Made by a program: the position numbers and the translations under genes
Source: Rhodococcus opacus B4
Lineage (GTDB): Bacteria; Actinomycetota; Actinomycetes; Mycobacteriales; Mycobacteriaceae
Length of the DNA stretch: 64,000 nt
Direction: 5' to 3'
Assembly: GCF_000010805.1 (NCBI RefSeq)
Contig: NC_012522.1
Coordinates: forward strand, 2,852,001-2,916,000
Shown here: in pieces, positions 20,106-29,004 of the stretch
Layout: each line of letters begins with the position of its first letter
How positions within the stretch are numbered: the stretch's first letter is position 1
Notes under the pieces: model-generated
Told to the model about the DNA's origin: nothing
Databases searched by the model: none
The model's input: the letters and a program-made list of their open reading frames with translations, nothing else

Positions 20106-23100
20106 ATGGCCGAATTCGATCCGTTGGCCACCCAGCGTGACAACGCCGGGAACATCACCGCGGAGTTGGAAGCCGACGGCTTCTCCGATATCCGAGAGAT
20201 CGGGCGTGGCGGCTTCGGGGTCGTCTATCGCTGCCGTCAGCCGCAGTTGGATCGCACGGTCGCGGTCAAGGTCCTCGCCGCGGACCCGGCCGCCGAGGAC
20301 CTGGAACGATTCCTGCGCGAGCAGCGGGCAATGGGCCGGCTGTCCGGGCACCCTCACATCGTCACCATTCTGCAGGTCGGCACCACCCCCGCGGGCCGAC
20401 CGTACCTCGTGATGCCGTATCACCGGCACGGCTCGCTCGACGCCGCGATCCGCCGCACCGGCCCCCTCAGCTGGGCCGACACGCTGCATCTGGGGGTTGC
20501 GCTGGCCGGGGCGCTCGAGACCGCCCACCAGGCCGGAATCGTGCACCGCGACGTCAAGCCCGCGAACATCCTGCTCACCGAGTATGGCGACCCGCAGCTG
20601 GCCGATTTCGGGATCGCCCGGATTTCCGGGGGCTTCGAGACCGGTACCGGCGTCATCACCGGTTCGCCCGCGTTCACCGCCCCCGAGGTGCTGGCAGGGC
20701 AGAGCCCCACCCCGGCGTCGGACATCTACAGCCTGGGCGCGAGCCTGTTCTGCGCACTGACGGGGCACGCCGCGTTCGAGCGCCGCAGCGGCGAAGACCT
20801 CGTCGCCCAGTTCGTGCGGATCACCACGCAGCCGGTGCCGGATCTGCGGGATCCGGCCATTCCCGGTGCGGTGAGCGCGGTGATCGGACACGCCATGGCT
20901 GCCGAACCCACGGCCCGGCCGGGCACAGCGGCGGAGCTCGAGGCCGAACTGCGGGGCGCATTGACCCGGCCCGCGCCGGAATCGGTGCTCATGCCAGCGG
21001 ACACACCCGTCGGCACGCCACGTCGCCGACGTGCACCGCCGACTCCCGCGACGAAGTTCCGGCCACCCACTGCACCGAAGTCCCTGGTGCGCCGGGCTCG
21101 GCTGCTCGAGACTCTGCGGGCCGCGCGACGGCGCCGTCTGGTGCTCATTCACGCGCCCGCCGGGTACGGCAAGTCCACCCTCGCCGCCCAGTGGCGTGAC
21201 GTGCTCCTCGCCGGAGGCACGGCGGTGGCGTGGCTGTCCGTCGACAACGACGACAACAATCTCGTGTGGTTTCTCGCGCATCTGATCGAGGCGATCCGGC
21301 GTGCCGAGCCCGCTCTGGGCCACGATCTCGGTCAGGTACTCGAGGACCGCGGCGCCGACGCCGACCGTTACGTGCTGACTTCACTGGTCGACGAGGTCCA
21401 CGACCGCGGGCTGCCGGTGGCGGTCGTGATCGACGACTGGCACCGGGTCACCGATTCCGCGACCGTCGCCGCCCTGAGCTACCTGCTCGACAACGGCTGC
21501 CATCACCTTCAGCTCATCGTCACCAGCCGGACTCGATCAGGACTGCCGCTCGGCCGGATGAAGGTTCGCGACGAACTGGTCGAGGTCACCGACACGGACC
21601 TGCGTTTCGACCTCGACGAGTCCACCCGCTTCCTCGTCGACGTGAACGGACTCGCGCTGGCCGAATCCGAACTTGCGTCGCTGACACGGTCCACGGACGG
21701 GTGGGTCGCCGCTCTGCAGCTCGCGTCCCTGTCGCTCCGCGATCGACCCGATGCAGGAGAATTGATCGCCCACCTGTCGGGGCGACATCACGCCATCGGT
21801 GAGTTCCTCGCCGAGAATGTGCTGAGCGCACTCGAACCCGACCTTCTCGACTTCCTGATGGCCACCTCGATTCCGGAACGAATCTGCGGCGACCTCGCGG
21901 GAGTCCTCGCGGACACGCCGCGCGGGCAGGCCCTGCTCGAGGAGGTCGAAGAGCGGGATCTGTTCCTGCGCAGCCTCGACGACGACCGGGACTGGTTCCG
22001 CTATCACCATCTGTTCGCCGATTTTCTCCGACGCCGACTGGAGCGCGACGCACCCGAGCGGCTCGCACGGTTGCACCGGAGAGCGTCGGACTGGTTCGCC
22101 GACCACAACGCGCTCGGTGAGGCGGTCGATCATGCCCTGGCCGCCGGCGATGACGACCGTGCCGTCGACCTGGTCGAGTCGCACGCGATGCGTCTGATCG
22201 AAAGTTCGAAGATGGGAACGGTTCTCGCGCTGGTCGCGAAACTTCCCGCACCGCTCGCGCAGAGCCGCGCCCGGCTCCAGCTGATCGTCGCGTGGGCCAA
22301 CGTCCTGCTGCACCGGCTCGAGCCGATGCGGGGCGCCTTGGTGCTCGTCGAGGCCGCCCTCGACGAGCACACCCTGACCGAGGCGCAGACGGTCGATCTA
22401 CGAGTTGAGGCGGCAGTCGTCGCCGATGTCGCCCGGTGCCACGCCGATGCCATCGACGAAGTCGGCGAGGAGGTCCGCGAATGCCTCAGACGTCCCGACA
22501 CGCTTCCGCCATTCGTCGTCGTCGGCGCAGCGGACGTCACCTCCTTCGCCGACATCTGCGCCTTCGACTTCGATGCCGCCCGGCGACAGCAGGACTGGGC
22601 ACGGGTTCTCTACCAGCAGACCCACGGCCCGCACTTCGGGATGATCGGGCACTGTTTCGCCGGTATCGCCGCCCACGAACTCCTCGACATCACCGCCGCC
22701 GAGAACCACTTCCGGGCTGCCTGGGACCTCGCTGTCGCCTCCGTCGGCGTCCACTCGTACGCGGCGCAACTGTCCGGGGCTCTGCTCGGCGACCTGCTGT
22801 ATCAGCAGGGCATGATCGATGAGGCCGAGCGCCTGCTCGACGCCAGTTACCGCCTCGGCGCCGAGGGCGGCGTCGTGGATTTCATGCTCGCCAGTTACGG
22901 CACCGGGGCCCGGATCAAGGCGCTGCGCGGAGACATGTCCGCGGCCGTGCAGCGGTTGGACGAGGGCGCCGCCACGGCCCGGACGTTGTCACTGCCACGG
23001 CTGGCGGCAAGGATCGACAACGAGCGGATTCGCTGCGGATTGGACCCGGGCATCGACTTCCGCGCCCGGTTCCAGCAGCGATCGGAATCTGAACAGCAAC

Positions 23101-23432
23101 CGGACGGCATCCGCACTCGCACAACCGAAACCGACGAAGACTCCCACATCCGGCTACTCTTGTCCGCCGGCTCCTATGACAGTGCCTGTGCCCGGATGGA
23201 GGCGGTGGTACGGACACTCGAAACCGCCCGGCGACCGCGGGCCCTCCTCGAGGCCAGTGTGCTGTACGCCCGGTGCCTCGCCGCCGCGGGCAGGACCACC
23301 GTCGCGAAGCAGGTCCTCATCCCCGTCGCGGCGACCTGCGCACAGTGCGGTCTGCCCCGCCTACTCGCCGACGGCGGCGAACCCGTCACCGAGCTCCTCG
23401 AGGAGATAGCAGGCGATCGCCGACGCGGATAG
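20106..23432 (+). CDS. pknK: Serine/threonine protein kinase PknK with STAND ATPase and helical repeats
   Basis: 1108 aa, close to M. tuberculosis PknK (1110 aa). The kinase domain (about 25-290) has GRGGFGVVYR, the ATP lysine K55 (AVKVL), HRDVKPANILL with catalytic D149, DFGIARI and FTAPEV. A proline-rich linker leads to a MalT/STAND-type ATPase with Walker A APAGYGKST (K356) and AVVIDDWHR. The C-terminal 500 residues look like TPR-type helices. I see no LuxR helix-turn-helix at the end. ATG 20106 gives MAEFDPLATQRD, like the mycobacterial start. Family members phosphorylate transcription regulators and affect growth and stress; the targets here are unknown. Confidence 0.93.
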   Translation: MAEFDPLATQRDNAGNITAELEADGFSDIREIGRGGFGVVYRCRQPQLDRTVAVKVLAADPAAEDLERFLREQRAMGRLSGHPHIVTILQVGTTPAGRPYLVMPYHRHGSLDAAIRRTGPLSWADTLHLGVALAGALETAHQAGIVHRDVKPANILLTEYGDPQLADFGIARISGGFETGTGVITGSPAFTAPEVLAGQSPTPASDIYSLGASLFCALTGHAAFERRSGEDLVAQFVRITTQPVPDLRDPAIPGAVSAVIGHAMAAEPTARPGTAAELEAELRGALTRPAPESVLMPADTPVGTPRRRRAPPTPATKFRPPTAPKSLVRRARLLETLRAARRRRLVLIHAPAGYGKSTLAAQWRDVLLAGGTAVAWLSVDNDDNNLVWFLAHLIEAIRRAEPALGHDLGQVLEDRGADADRYVLTSLVDEVHDRGLPVAVVIDDWHRVTDSATVAALSYLLDNGCHHLQLIVTSRTRSGLPLGRMKVRDELVEVTDTDLRFDLDESTRFLVDVNGLALAESELASLTRSTDGWVAALQLASLSLRDRPDAGELIAHLSGRHHAIGEFLAENVLSALEPDLLDFLMATSIPERICGDLAGVLADTPRGQALLEEVEERDLFLRSLDDDRDWFRYHHLFADFLRRRLERDAPERLARLHRRASDWFADHNALGEAVDHALAAGDDDRAVDLVESHAMRLIESSKMGTVLALVAKLPAPLAQSRARLQLIVAWANVLLHRLEPMRGALVLVEAALDEHTLTEAQTVDLRVEAAVVADVARCHADAIDEVGEEVRECLRRPDTLPPFVVVGAADVTSFADICAFDFDAARRQQDWARVLYQQTHGPHFGMIGHCFAGIAAHELLDITAAENHFRAAWDLAVASVGVHSYAAQLSGALLGDLLYQQGMIDEAERLLDASYRLGAEGGVVDFMLASYGTGARIKALRGDMSAAVQRLDEGAATARTLSLPRLAARIDNERIRCGLDPGIDFRARFQQRSESEQQPDGIRTRTTETDEDSHIRLLLSAGSYDSACARMEAVVRTLETARRPRALLEASVLYARCLAAAGRTTVAKQVLIPVAATCAQCGLPRLLADGGEPVTELLEEIAGDRRRG

Positions 23433-23528
23433 CGCCACGCTTCGGTACCCGGGAGCCGAGGCCGATGCGCCTACTCGACGGAAGAAGCCGACCGCTCGAG
23501 ACACGACCGGCACAGCTGAGCACAGAAG

Positions 23529-23554
23529 GCGGTGCCCCGTCGCCGGGGCACCGC
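23529..23554. terminator. Bidirectional intrinsic terminator
   Basis: Perfect 10-bp stem GCGGTGCCCC/GGGGCACCGC with a six-base loop, between the convergent ends of pknK (23432) and the ureohydrolase gene (23568). It should end both transcripts. Confidence 0.8.
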
Positions 23555-23567
23555 TCGGTCCGGGTGT

Positions 23568-24584
23568 TCAGTATCTGAGAGCCGAGGTGCCGATGGATTC
23601 GGCGGCCGCGGCGACGGTGTCGCGCTGCGCACCCGCGACCATGAGTGAGACGAGGTCGAATACCACGGTAGCCGCTGCGACGCAGGTGATCTCGGCGTGG
23701 TCGTAGGCCGGTGCCACTTCGACGACGTCGGCGCCCACCACGTTGAGCCCGGTGAGTTGGCGCAGCATCCGCAGCAGTTCCCGGGACGTCAGACCACCCG
23801 CTTCCGGGGTGCCGGTCCCGGGGGCGAACGCGGGGTCGAGGACGTCGATGTCGATCGACACGTACACCGGGACGTCCCCGACGCGCCGGCGGACCACGTC
23901 GACGGCCGCCTCGATGCCCATCACGTCCAGATCGCCCGCGCGGATAATCCGGAATCCCATCCGGGCGTCGTCGTTCAGGTCGGCCTGGTCGTAGATCGGA
24001 CCGCGGATTCCGACGTGAATGGAGTGGTCCTCCACCAGCAGGCCTTCCTCGAACGCGCGGCGGAAGATGGTCCCGTGGGTGACGGGCTGGCTGAAGTACG
24101 TGTCCCACGTGTCGAGGTGGGCGTCGAAGTGCACCAGGGCAATCGGTCCGTGTTTGGCGTGCAGTGCGCGCAGATTCGGCAGGGCGATCGTGTGGTCGCC
24201 GCCGATGGAGACGATCTTCCGGTCGCGGCCGCCGAGGATCTCGGATGCGTGCGCCTCGATCTGCCGGCAGGCCTCGCCAATGTCGTACGGCGTCACCGTC
24301 ACGTCTCCGGCGTCGACCACCTGCACCTCTTCGAGCGGTGCGACGCCGAGTTCGACGTGGTAGCCGGGCCGGAGTGCGCGCGCGGCCTGCCGGACCGCCA
24401 TCGGACCGAAGCGGGCACCGGGACGGTACGAGGTACCGCCGTCGAAAGGGACACCGAGGATCGCGATGTCGTAGTCGTCGACCTCGTGGATGTCGGCGAT
24501 GCGGGCGAAGGTGCCCTTGCCGGCATAACGGGGAACCTGGGTTGCGGGCAGTGCGCCGACGAGGGTTTCGCGGGGTTGTGGCAT
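23568..24584 (-). CDS. Agmatinase/guanidinobutyrase-type ureohydrolase
   Basis: 338 aa, binuclear manganese enzyme releasing urea from a guanidino compound. Metal-binding motifs are GGDHTIALP, FDAHLDTWD and SIDIDVLDPAFAPGTGTPE. ATG 24584 is chosen because AGGAGAT lies seven to eight bases upstream. The N-terminus has GVPFDGGTSYRPGARFGP. Agmatine, 4-guanidinobutyrate and 3-guanidinopropionate enzymes cannot be told apart here. The gene lies downstream of an MFS transporter on the same strand, with a PucR-type regulator divergent from the transporter, suggesting uptake and breakdown of one guanidino compound. Confidence 0.9.
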   Translation of the reverse strand: MPQPRETLVGALPATQVPRYAGKGTFARIADIHEVDDYDIAILGVPFDGGTSYRPGARFGPMAVRQAARALRPGYHVELGVAPLEEVQVVDAGDVTVTPYDIGEACRQIEAHASEILGGRDRKIVSIGGDHTIALPNLRALHAKHGPIALVHFDAHLDTWDTYFSQPVTHGTIFRRAFEEGLLVEDHSIHVGIRGPIYDQADLNDDARMGFRIIRAGDLDVMGIEAAVDVVRRRVGDVPVYVSIDIDVLDPAFAPGTGTPEAGGLTSRELLRMLRQLTGLNVVGADVVEVAPAYDHAEITCVAAATVVFDLVSLMVAGAQRDTVAAAAESIGTSALRY

Positions 24585-24627
24585 GTCGTGTATCTCCTGC
24601 ACTCGGGAAGGGTGGGGTGACGTTGCG

Positions 24628-25995
24628 TCAGAGGTGTGTGACGGGGTCGGGGGACTTCTCCTGCTCCGGTTCGCTTTTCGAGGCCGTGGCGGCCAGCGAC
24701 ACGCCGCGTGTCTCCGGTGCGAGGAAGAGGGACGCGACGAGTCCGACCAGGGTGACCGCCGCGCCGATCATGAGGGCACCGCCGGCGCCGAACGACACCA
24801 GCGCCACCGGCATCAGGTACGTGCCTGCGGCAGAACCGATCCGGCTGATCGCGGTGCCCACGCCGACCGCGGTGGCACGCACCTCGGTGGGAAAGAGTTC
24901 GTTCGGGTAGACGACTTCGAGGAAGCTCGACGCACCGGAGGCGATCGCGAACACCGCGAGGGCCAGGAAGAAGATCTTCGCCGAGACGTCGGGAATCAGC
25001 GCGGGCACGGCCAGGGCGACGACGATGATCGCGAACGACCAGATCAGCAGCTTCCGCCGGCCGATCTTCTCGACCAGCCACAGTCCGGGTATGCCGCCGA
25101 CCACGAACAGGACCGCGATGAGCAGCGAACCGCCGTAGAGGTTGGCGTCGCCGTACAGGCCGAAGGATTCGAGGAGGTCGGGGGCGAACGTGTACACCGC
25201 GAACAGCGGGATCACCTGGGCCGTCCAGAAGATCGCCACGAAGATGGTGCGCCGCAGGTAGGGCTTCTGGAACACCCGGAGGAAGGAGGTGGTGACGACG
25301 GGTTCCTCCGGAAGGTCCGCGACACCGTACTGCTCGCCGTACACGAGTTTGATGGACGCGTCGGCCTCCTCCATGCGCCCCTTGCTCATCAGCCAGCGCG
25401 GAGATTCCGGGGTGCCCATCCGGGCCAGCAACGTGACGACCGCGAAGATCGCGGGGCTCGCGAGCAGGAAACGCCACGCGTCGGGACCGAGACCCCGTGC
25501 GAGGAACCCGACCACATACGCCGCGGCGGCGCCGACGGCCCACACCACGAACATGGCTCCGAGCAGTCGTCCGCGCTGCCGTTTCGGGAGGAATTCGGCG
25601 AGCAGTGACGTGGCGATCGGGTAGTCGGCGCCGATGGCCACGCCGAGCAGGAAGCGCAGCAGGATCACCTGCCAGGCCTCCCCGCAGAAGGCGGAGAGGA
25701 CCGAGAACACCGCGAGCGCGACGAGGTCTGCGATGTACATGAAGTGCCGGCCGATCTTGTCGGTCACGTACCCGAACACACCGCCCCCGACGAAGATGCC
25801 GATCAGACTGGCCGCGCCGATGAGACCGATCTCGGTGGCGCTGAGGTCCATGGCCGGTTCGAGGGTGATCAGGGCGACGCCGATGATCGACAACGCGAAG
25901 CCGTCGATGAACGGCCCGCCGGAGGAGAACGCTGTCAGTTTCTTGTGGAAGGAGGTCAGCGGCGCATCGTCTATGAGATGACCGGAACTAGTCAT
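24628..25995 (-). CDS. MFS transporter, sugar-porter-like
   Basis: 455 aa, 12 membrane segments. It has the MFS loop motif GYVTDKIGRHFMYIADL, R-rich LPKRQRGRLLGAMFV and the sugar-porter-type TPESPRWLMSKGR before the central loop, with LFPTEVRATAVGVGTAISRIG in the second half. Homologues with this pattern carry aromatic acids, sugars or amines. It ends 43 bp before the ureohydrolase start and shares its strand, so it is likely the uptake system for the same substrate. Divergent from the PucR-type regulator at 26160. Confidence 0.87.
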   Translation of the reverse strand: MTSSGHLIDDAPLTSFHKKLTAFSSGGPFIDGFALSIIGVALITLEPAMDLSATEIGLIGAASLIGIFVGGGVFGYVTDKIGRHFMYIADLVALAVFSVLSAFCGEAWQVILLRFLLGVAIGADYPIATSLLAEFLPKRQRGRLLGAMFVVWAVGAAAAYVVGFLARGLGPDAWRFLLASPAIFAVVTLLARMGTPESPRWLMSKGRMEEADASIKLVYGEQYGVADLPEEPVVTTSFLRVFQKPYLRRTIFVAIFWTAQVIPLFAVYTFAPDLLESFGLYGDANLYGGSLLIAVLFVVGGIPGLWLVEKIGRRKLLIWSFAIIVVALAVPALIPDVSAKIFFLALAVFAIASGASSFLEVVYPNELFPTEVRATAVGVGTAISRIGSAAGTYLMPVALVSFGAGGALMIGAAVTLVGLVASLFLAPETRGVSLAATASKSEPEQEKSPDPVTHL

Positions 25996-26159
25996 TGGGG
26001 CTCCTGGACTGGATCAAGTACGGGTGTTGCCGGTTGTGACGTCCAACACAGACTGCCTGCTCATTCGGCCGGAACACGAGTAGCCAATGCGCAAAACCGG
26101 TGGCTACGCTTTATTCGATCGCACAAAGTGGATGTGGCTTTGGCGCAGAAGGAGGGCCC

Positions 26160-27698
26160 GTGACAATCACCGTCGGTGAGCTCGTCGAGATTCCGCATCT
26201 GCGTCTCGACGTGTACTCCGGGGCGTCCGGTCTCGGCCGTGAGGTCACGTGGACCCACACGTCCGACCTCCCCGAACCGTGGCGTTGGGTCACCGGCGGC
26301 GAGTTCCTGATGACCAACGGCATGTCGTTCCCGAAGTCGGCGAAAGACCAGGCAGATCTGGTGCGGCATCTCGCCGACTCCGGGGTAGCGGGGCTGGGCA
26401 TCGGCGAGAACATGTACTGCCCGCGGCTGACGGCGGCATTCACCCGCACCAGCGACGAGCTGGGATTTCCGGTCCTGTGGATCCGGTATCCACTCCCCTT
26501 CGTCGCCATCTCCCGGTCGGTGGCCGAGGCCACGCTCGTCGATCAGTCGCAACGCCTCGGCCGCACCGTCCGGATCTACGACCTGATCCGCCGGCACACT
26601 GCGCGCGGCGCCGCGCCCGCCGAGCTGCTGTCGGCGTTGGCCCGCGAACTGGGCTGCGAGATCCAAGTGTGCGATCGCGCCACCGGTGAACCCTGGTTTC
26701 CCGGCACCCCGCCCCTGGATCCGACGATCAGCGAGGCGGTGGTCGCGTTGTCAGAGGCGTCGAAGAACGTGGCCGGCGGCGCGTACGGACTTCCGTCCGT
26801 CGGCGACCGGGCCGCGATGCTCACCGACATCCCCCGCCACTCCGGCGCCGCGCTGGTCACGCTCAGCGACCCGAAGGTCGGCGTCGATCCGATCCAGCTC
26901 CAGCACGCCGCCACCGTCGTCGCGATCGAACTGTCCCAGACACAGCTCATGCTCGAACACGAACGGCGTTACGGTTCAGGGCTTCTCACCCAGATGCTCG
27001 AGGGCCGGATGGACATCGCCGGGGTCACTGCTCAGCTGGCGGAACTCGGACTGAAACCCGAGTGCGCCGTGCTGGTCGCGGCACGCAGCGAAGAGCCGGA
27101 CAGGATGCTCGAACTCCACAACTCGCTGTGGCGGCACGCCATGCCCTATCTGTGTCTGCTGCGGATGGGCACGGCACACGTCATGGTTCCGGACGGCCCG
27201 GAGACCGACGCGGTGCTGTCCCGCGCGCTGGGCCCGACCGCACGCATCGGCATCAGCAGGCACATCGGTTCCCTGGCACGGTTTCAGGATGCCGCCAGGG
27301 AGGCCGCCTGGGCGCTGTCGATCGCCGAACGACGGGGGTCGATCGTCTCGCGCTACGGCAGTGCCGTCCCGTGGGTCGGGCTGTCGAGCGTGGCGGACGC
27401 TCAAACCCTGGTCGACCGGATCCTGCGCCCGGTTCTCGACTACGACGAGCAGCACAATTCGAGGCTCGTCGACACGCTCGACGCGTTCCTGCAGAACCAG
27501 CGGTCGTGGCAGCAGACCGCGCAGGCGATGCACATTCACCGGCAGACGGTCATGTACCGGATCCGGAAGGTCGAGGCGCTCACGTCGCGCGATCTGGCAG
27601 ACACGAATTCACTGTCCGAACTCTGGCTCGCCGTGCGGGCCGCGGAGTTGCTCGTCACCCGTGACAGCGACTGGTCGGAGTCGAAGCCGAAGCAGTGA
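26160..27698 (+). CDS. PucR-family transcriptional regulator
   Basis: 512 aa from GTG 26160, chosen for GGAGG at 26151-26155. The PucR N-terminal ligand domain covers about 1-125 (TVGELVEIPHLRLDVYSGASGLGREVTWTH). A GGDEF-like middle region (about 280-400) follows, and the C-terminal helix-turn-helix is WQQTAQAMHIHRQTVMYRIRKVEAL. PucR proteins usually activate nitrogen or amine catabolic genes next door. Here the divergent neighbours are the MFS transporter and ureohydrolase, which fits a nitrogen-scavenging role. Confidence 0.9.
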   Translation: MTITVGELVEIPHLRLDVYSGASGLGREVTWTHTSDLPEPWRWVTGGEFLMTNGMSFPKSAKDQADLVRHLADSGVAGLGIGENMYCPRLTAAFTRTSDELGFPVLWIRYPLPFVAISRSVAEATLVDQSQRLGRTVRIYDLIRRHTARGAAPAELLSALARELGCEIQVCDRATGEPWFPGTPPLDPTISEAVVALSEASKNVAGGAYGLPSVGDRAAMLTDIPRHSGAALVTLSDPKVGVDPIQLQHAATVVAIELSQTQLMLEHERRYGSGLLTQMLEGRMDIAGVTAQLAELGLKPECAVLVAARSEEPDRMLELHNSLWRHAMPYLCLLRMGTAHVMVPDGPETDAVLSRALGPTARIGISRHIGSLARFQDAAREAAWALSIAERRGSIVSRYGSAVPWVGLSSVADAQTLVDRILRPVLDYDEQHNSRLVDTLDAFLQNQRSWQQTAQAMHIHRQTVMYRIRKVEALTSRDLADTNSLSELWLAVRAAELLVTRDSDWSESKPKQ

Positions 27699-27744
27699 CT
27701 ACCCCTGCCAGCCTGACTCCGCACTTCACACCCCCTCTTTGAGT

Positions 27745-27764
27745 CCATACATACGTACGTATGG
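27745..27764. promoter_or_regulatory. 20-bp palindrome between convergent genes
   Basis: CCATAC at each outer end in inverted orientation, with TACGTA at the centre (27752-27757). It is AT-rich for this genome and lies between the convergent ends of the PucR gene (27698) and the P450 gene (27773). It is too weak for a typical terminator and resembles a TetR-type operator, though no promoter is evident nearby. Confidence 0.35.
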
Positions 27765-27772
27765 TGATGCGG

Positions 27773-28981
27773 CTACGACAACTGGACCCTCACCGGCACG
27801 GATTCCCACGACCGCAGGGTGTTGTTGAGGTGGCGACGCACCGGCCCGGCGATTTCCAAGGACTCCACCCTCGACGCCAGGGCTGTGAGCAGTGCCTCCG
27901 ATTCGAGGCGGGCGACGTGCTGGCCGACGCACTGGTGGATTCCCATTCCGTATCCCACGTGCCCGGAGGGGTTGCGGCCGAGATCGAAGACGTCCGGATT
28001 CTCCCACCGGCGGGGGTCGCGGTTCGCGGCGCCGAGGAACATCAGGATCTTCTTGCCGTCTGGGATCACGGTCCCGCCGATCTCGGTGTCGCGGGTGGCG
28101 GTGCGGAAGAACGTCTGCACCGGCGACTCCCATCGGACCGCCTCGTCGAACGCGGTCCGGGCCAGCGTGCGGTTCTCCCGCAGCCGCGCCCACTGCTCCG
28201 GATACCGCGCGAACGCGTACAGCACGGCCGCGAGCCCGTTGACGGTCGTGTCCACACCGGCCGTCAACAGCGAGCGAACCACCAGCGGGGCCTGCTCGTG
28301 CGTGATGTCGCCGCGGTCGGCGGCCGCCCAGATCTGCGCGCCGAAGCCGTCACCGGTGAGGACCTCGCGCGCGCACTGTTCGTTGACCCACCCGGACAGC
28401 TCGGCCACCCGCGGCGCCCCCTTCTCCACCAGACTGTTGGCCGGACCGAACGCGTTGAATGCGTGATCCCCGTACGGCAGCAGGTTCTCGCGTCCGGCGT
28501 CGGGGATGCCGACGGCGTCGGGAAAGACGCGCAGCGGAAACGCGGCGGTGAGGGCGGTGACCGCATCGAATTCGGTTGTGTTCGAAAGCAACTGGTCGAC
28601 GAGGACATCTGCGTCCAGAACCCACGATGCCCGGAGCTTCTGCAGCGCGCGGGGGCCCAGAATCTTGCTCAGCACCGCCCGCGGAGCGTCGTGGTGCGGC
28701 GGGTCCGCCTCGAGCAGGATGCTCGGCGGACGCCACGGCGTCTCGTACCGGAAGTTGCTCAGCCCCACTCCGGCGGCCGATTGGAACGACTGCCAGTCGG
28801 TCAGCGCGGCATGAACCTGTTCGTAGCGGCTTAGCGCGAACACGTCGTACCGCCGCAGGTACACGACGGGACCGGCGTCCCGCAGGGCGGCCTGGAATTG
28901 CAGCGGGTCTTGCAGGACGTCGAGGGCGAACGGGTCGGCGTCGCTGACGGGCAGGGTCGGAGCGGGGGCGAACATCGTCAC
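27773..28981 (-). CDS. pbdA: Cytochrome P450 of the CYP199 type, probable 4-methoxybenzoate O-demethylase
   Basis: 402 aa from GTG 28981 (ATG 28975 also possible). The heme ligand is in GIHQCVGQHVARLE (C351), with the ExxR block at FDEAVRWESPVQTFFR. It resembles CYP199A4 almost throughout. The residues that bind the substrate carboxylate in that enzyme have equivalents: R84 and S87 in TPWRPPSIL, R236 and S237 in VVRSLLTAGVDTT, with the acid/alcohol pair D244-T245. The expected reaction is demethylation of 4-methoxybenzoate to 4-hydroxybenzoate and formaldehyde. It lies 23 bp downstream of its reductase gene. The name follows the R. jostii PbdAB system from memory. Confidence 0.85.
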   Translation of the reverse strand: MTMFAPAPTLPVSDADPFALDVLQDPLQFQAALRDAGPVVYLRRYDVFALSRYEQVHAALTDWQSFQSAAGVGLSNFRYETPWRPPSILLEADPPHHDAPRAVLSKILGPRALQKLRASWVLDADVLVDQLLSNTTEFDAVTALTAAFPLRVFPDAVGIPDAGRENLLPYGDHAFNAFGPANSLVEKGAPRVAELSGWVNEQCAREVLTGDGFGAQIWAAADRGDITHEQAPLVVRSLLTAGVDTTVNGLAAVLYAFARYPEQWARLRENRTLARTAFDEAVRWESPVQTFFRTATRDTEIGGTVIPDGKKILMFLGAANRDPRRWENPDVFDLGRNPSGHVGYGMGIHQCVGQHVARLESEALLTALASRVESLEIAGPVRRHLNNTLRSWESVPVRVQLS

Positions 28982-29004
28982 GGGAGATCCCTTCGGGGTG
29001 AGTG

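Noticed and set aside
20106-23432. MalT/LAL-type activator fused to a kinase
   Set aside because: The domain order and length match mycobacterial PknK, and no LuxR helix-turn-helix is present at the C-terminus.
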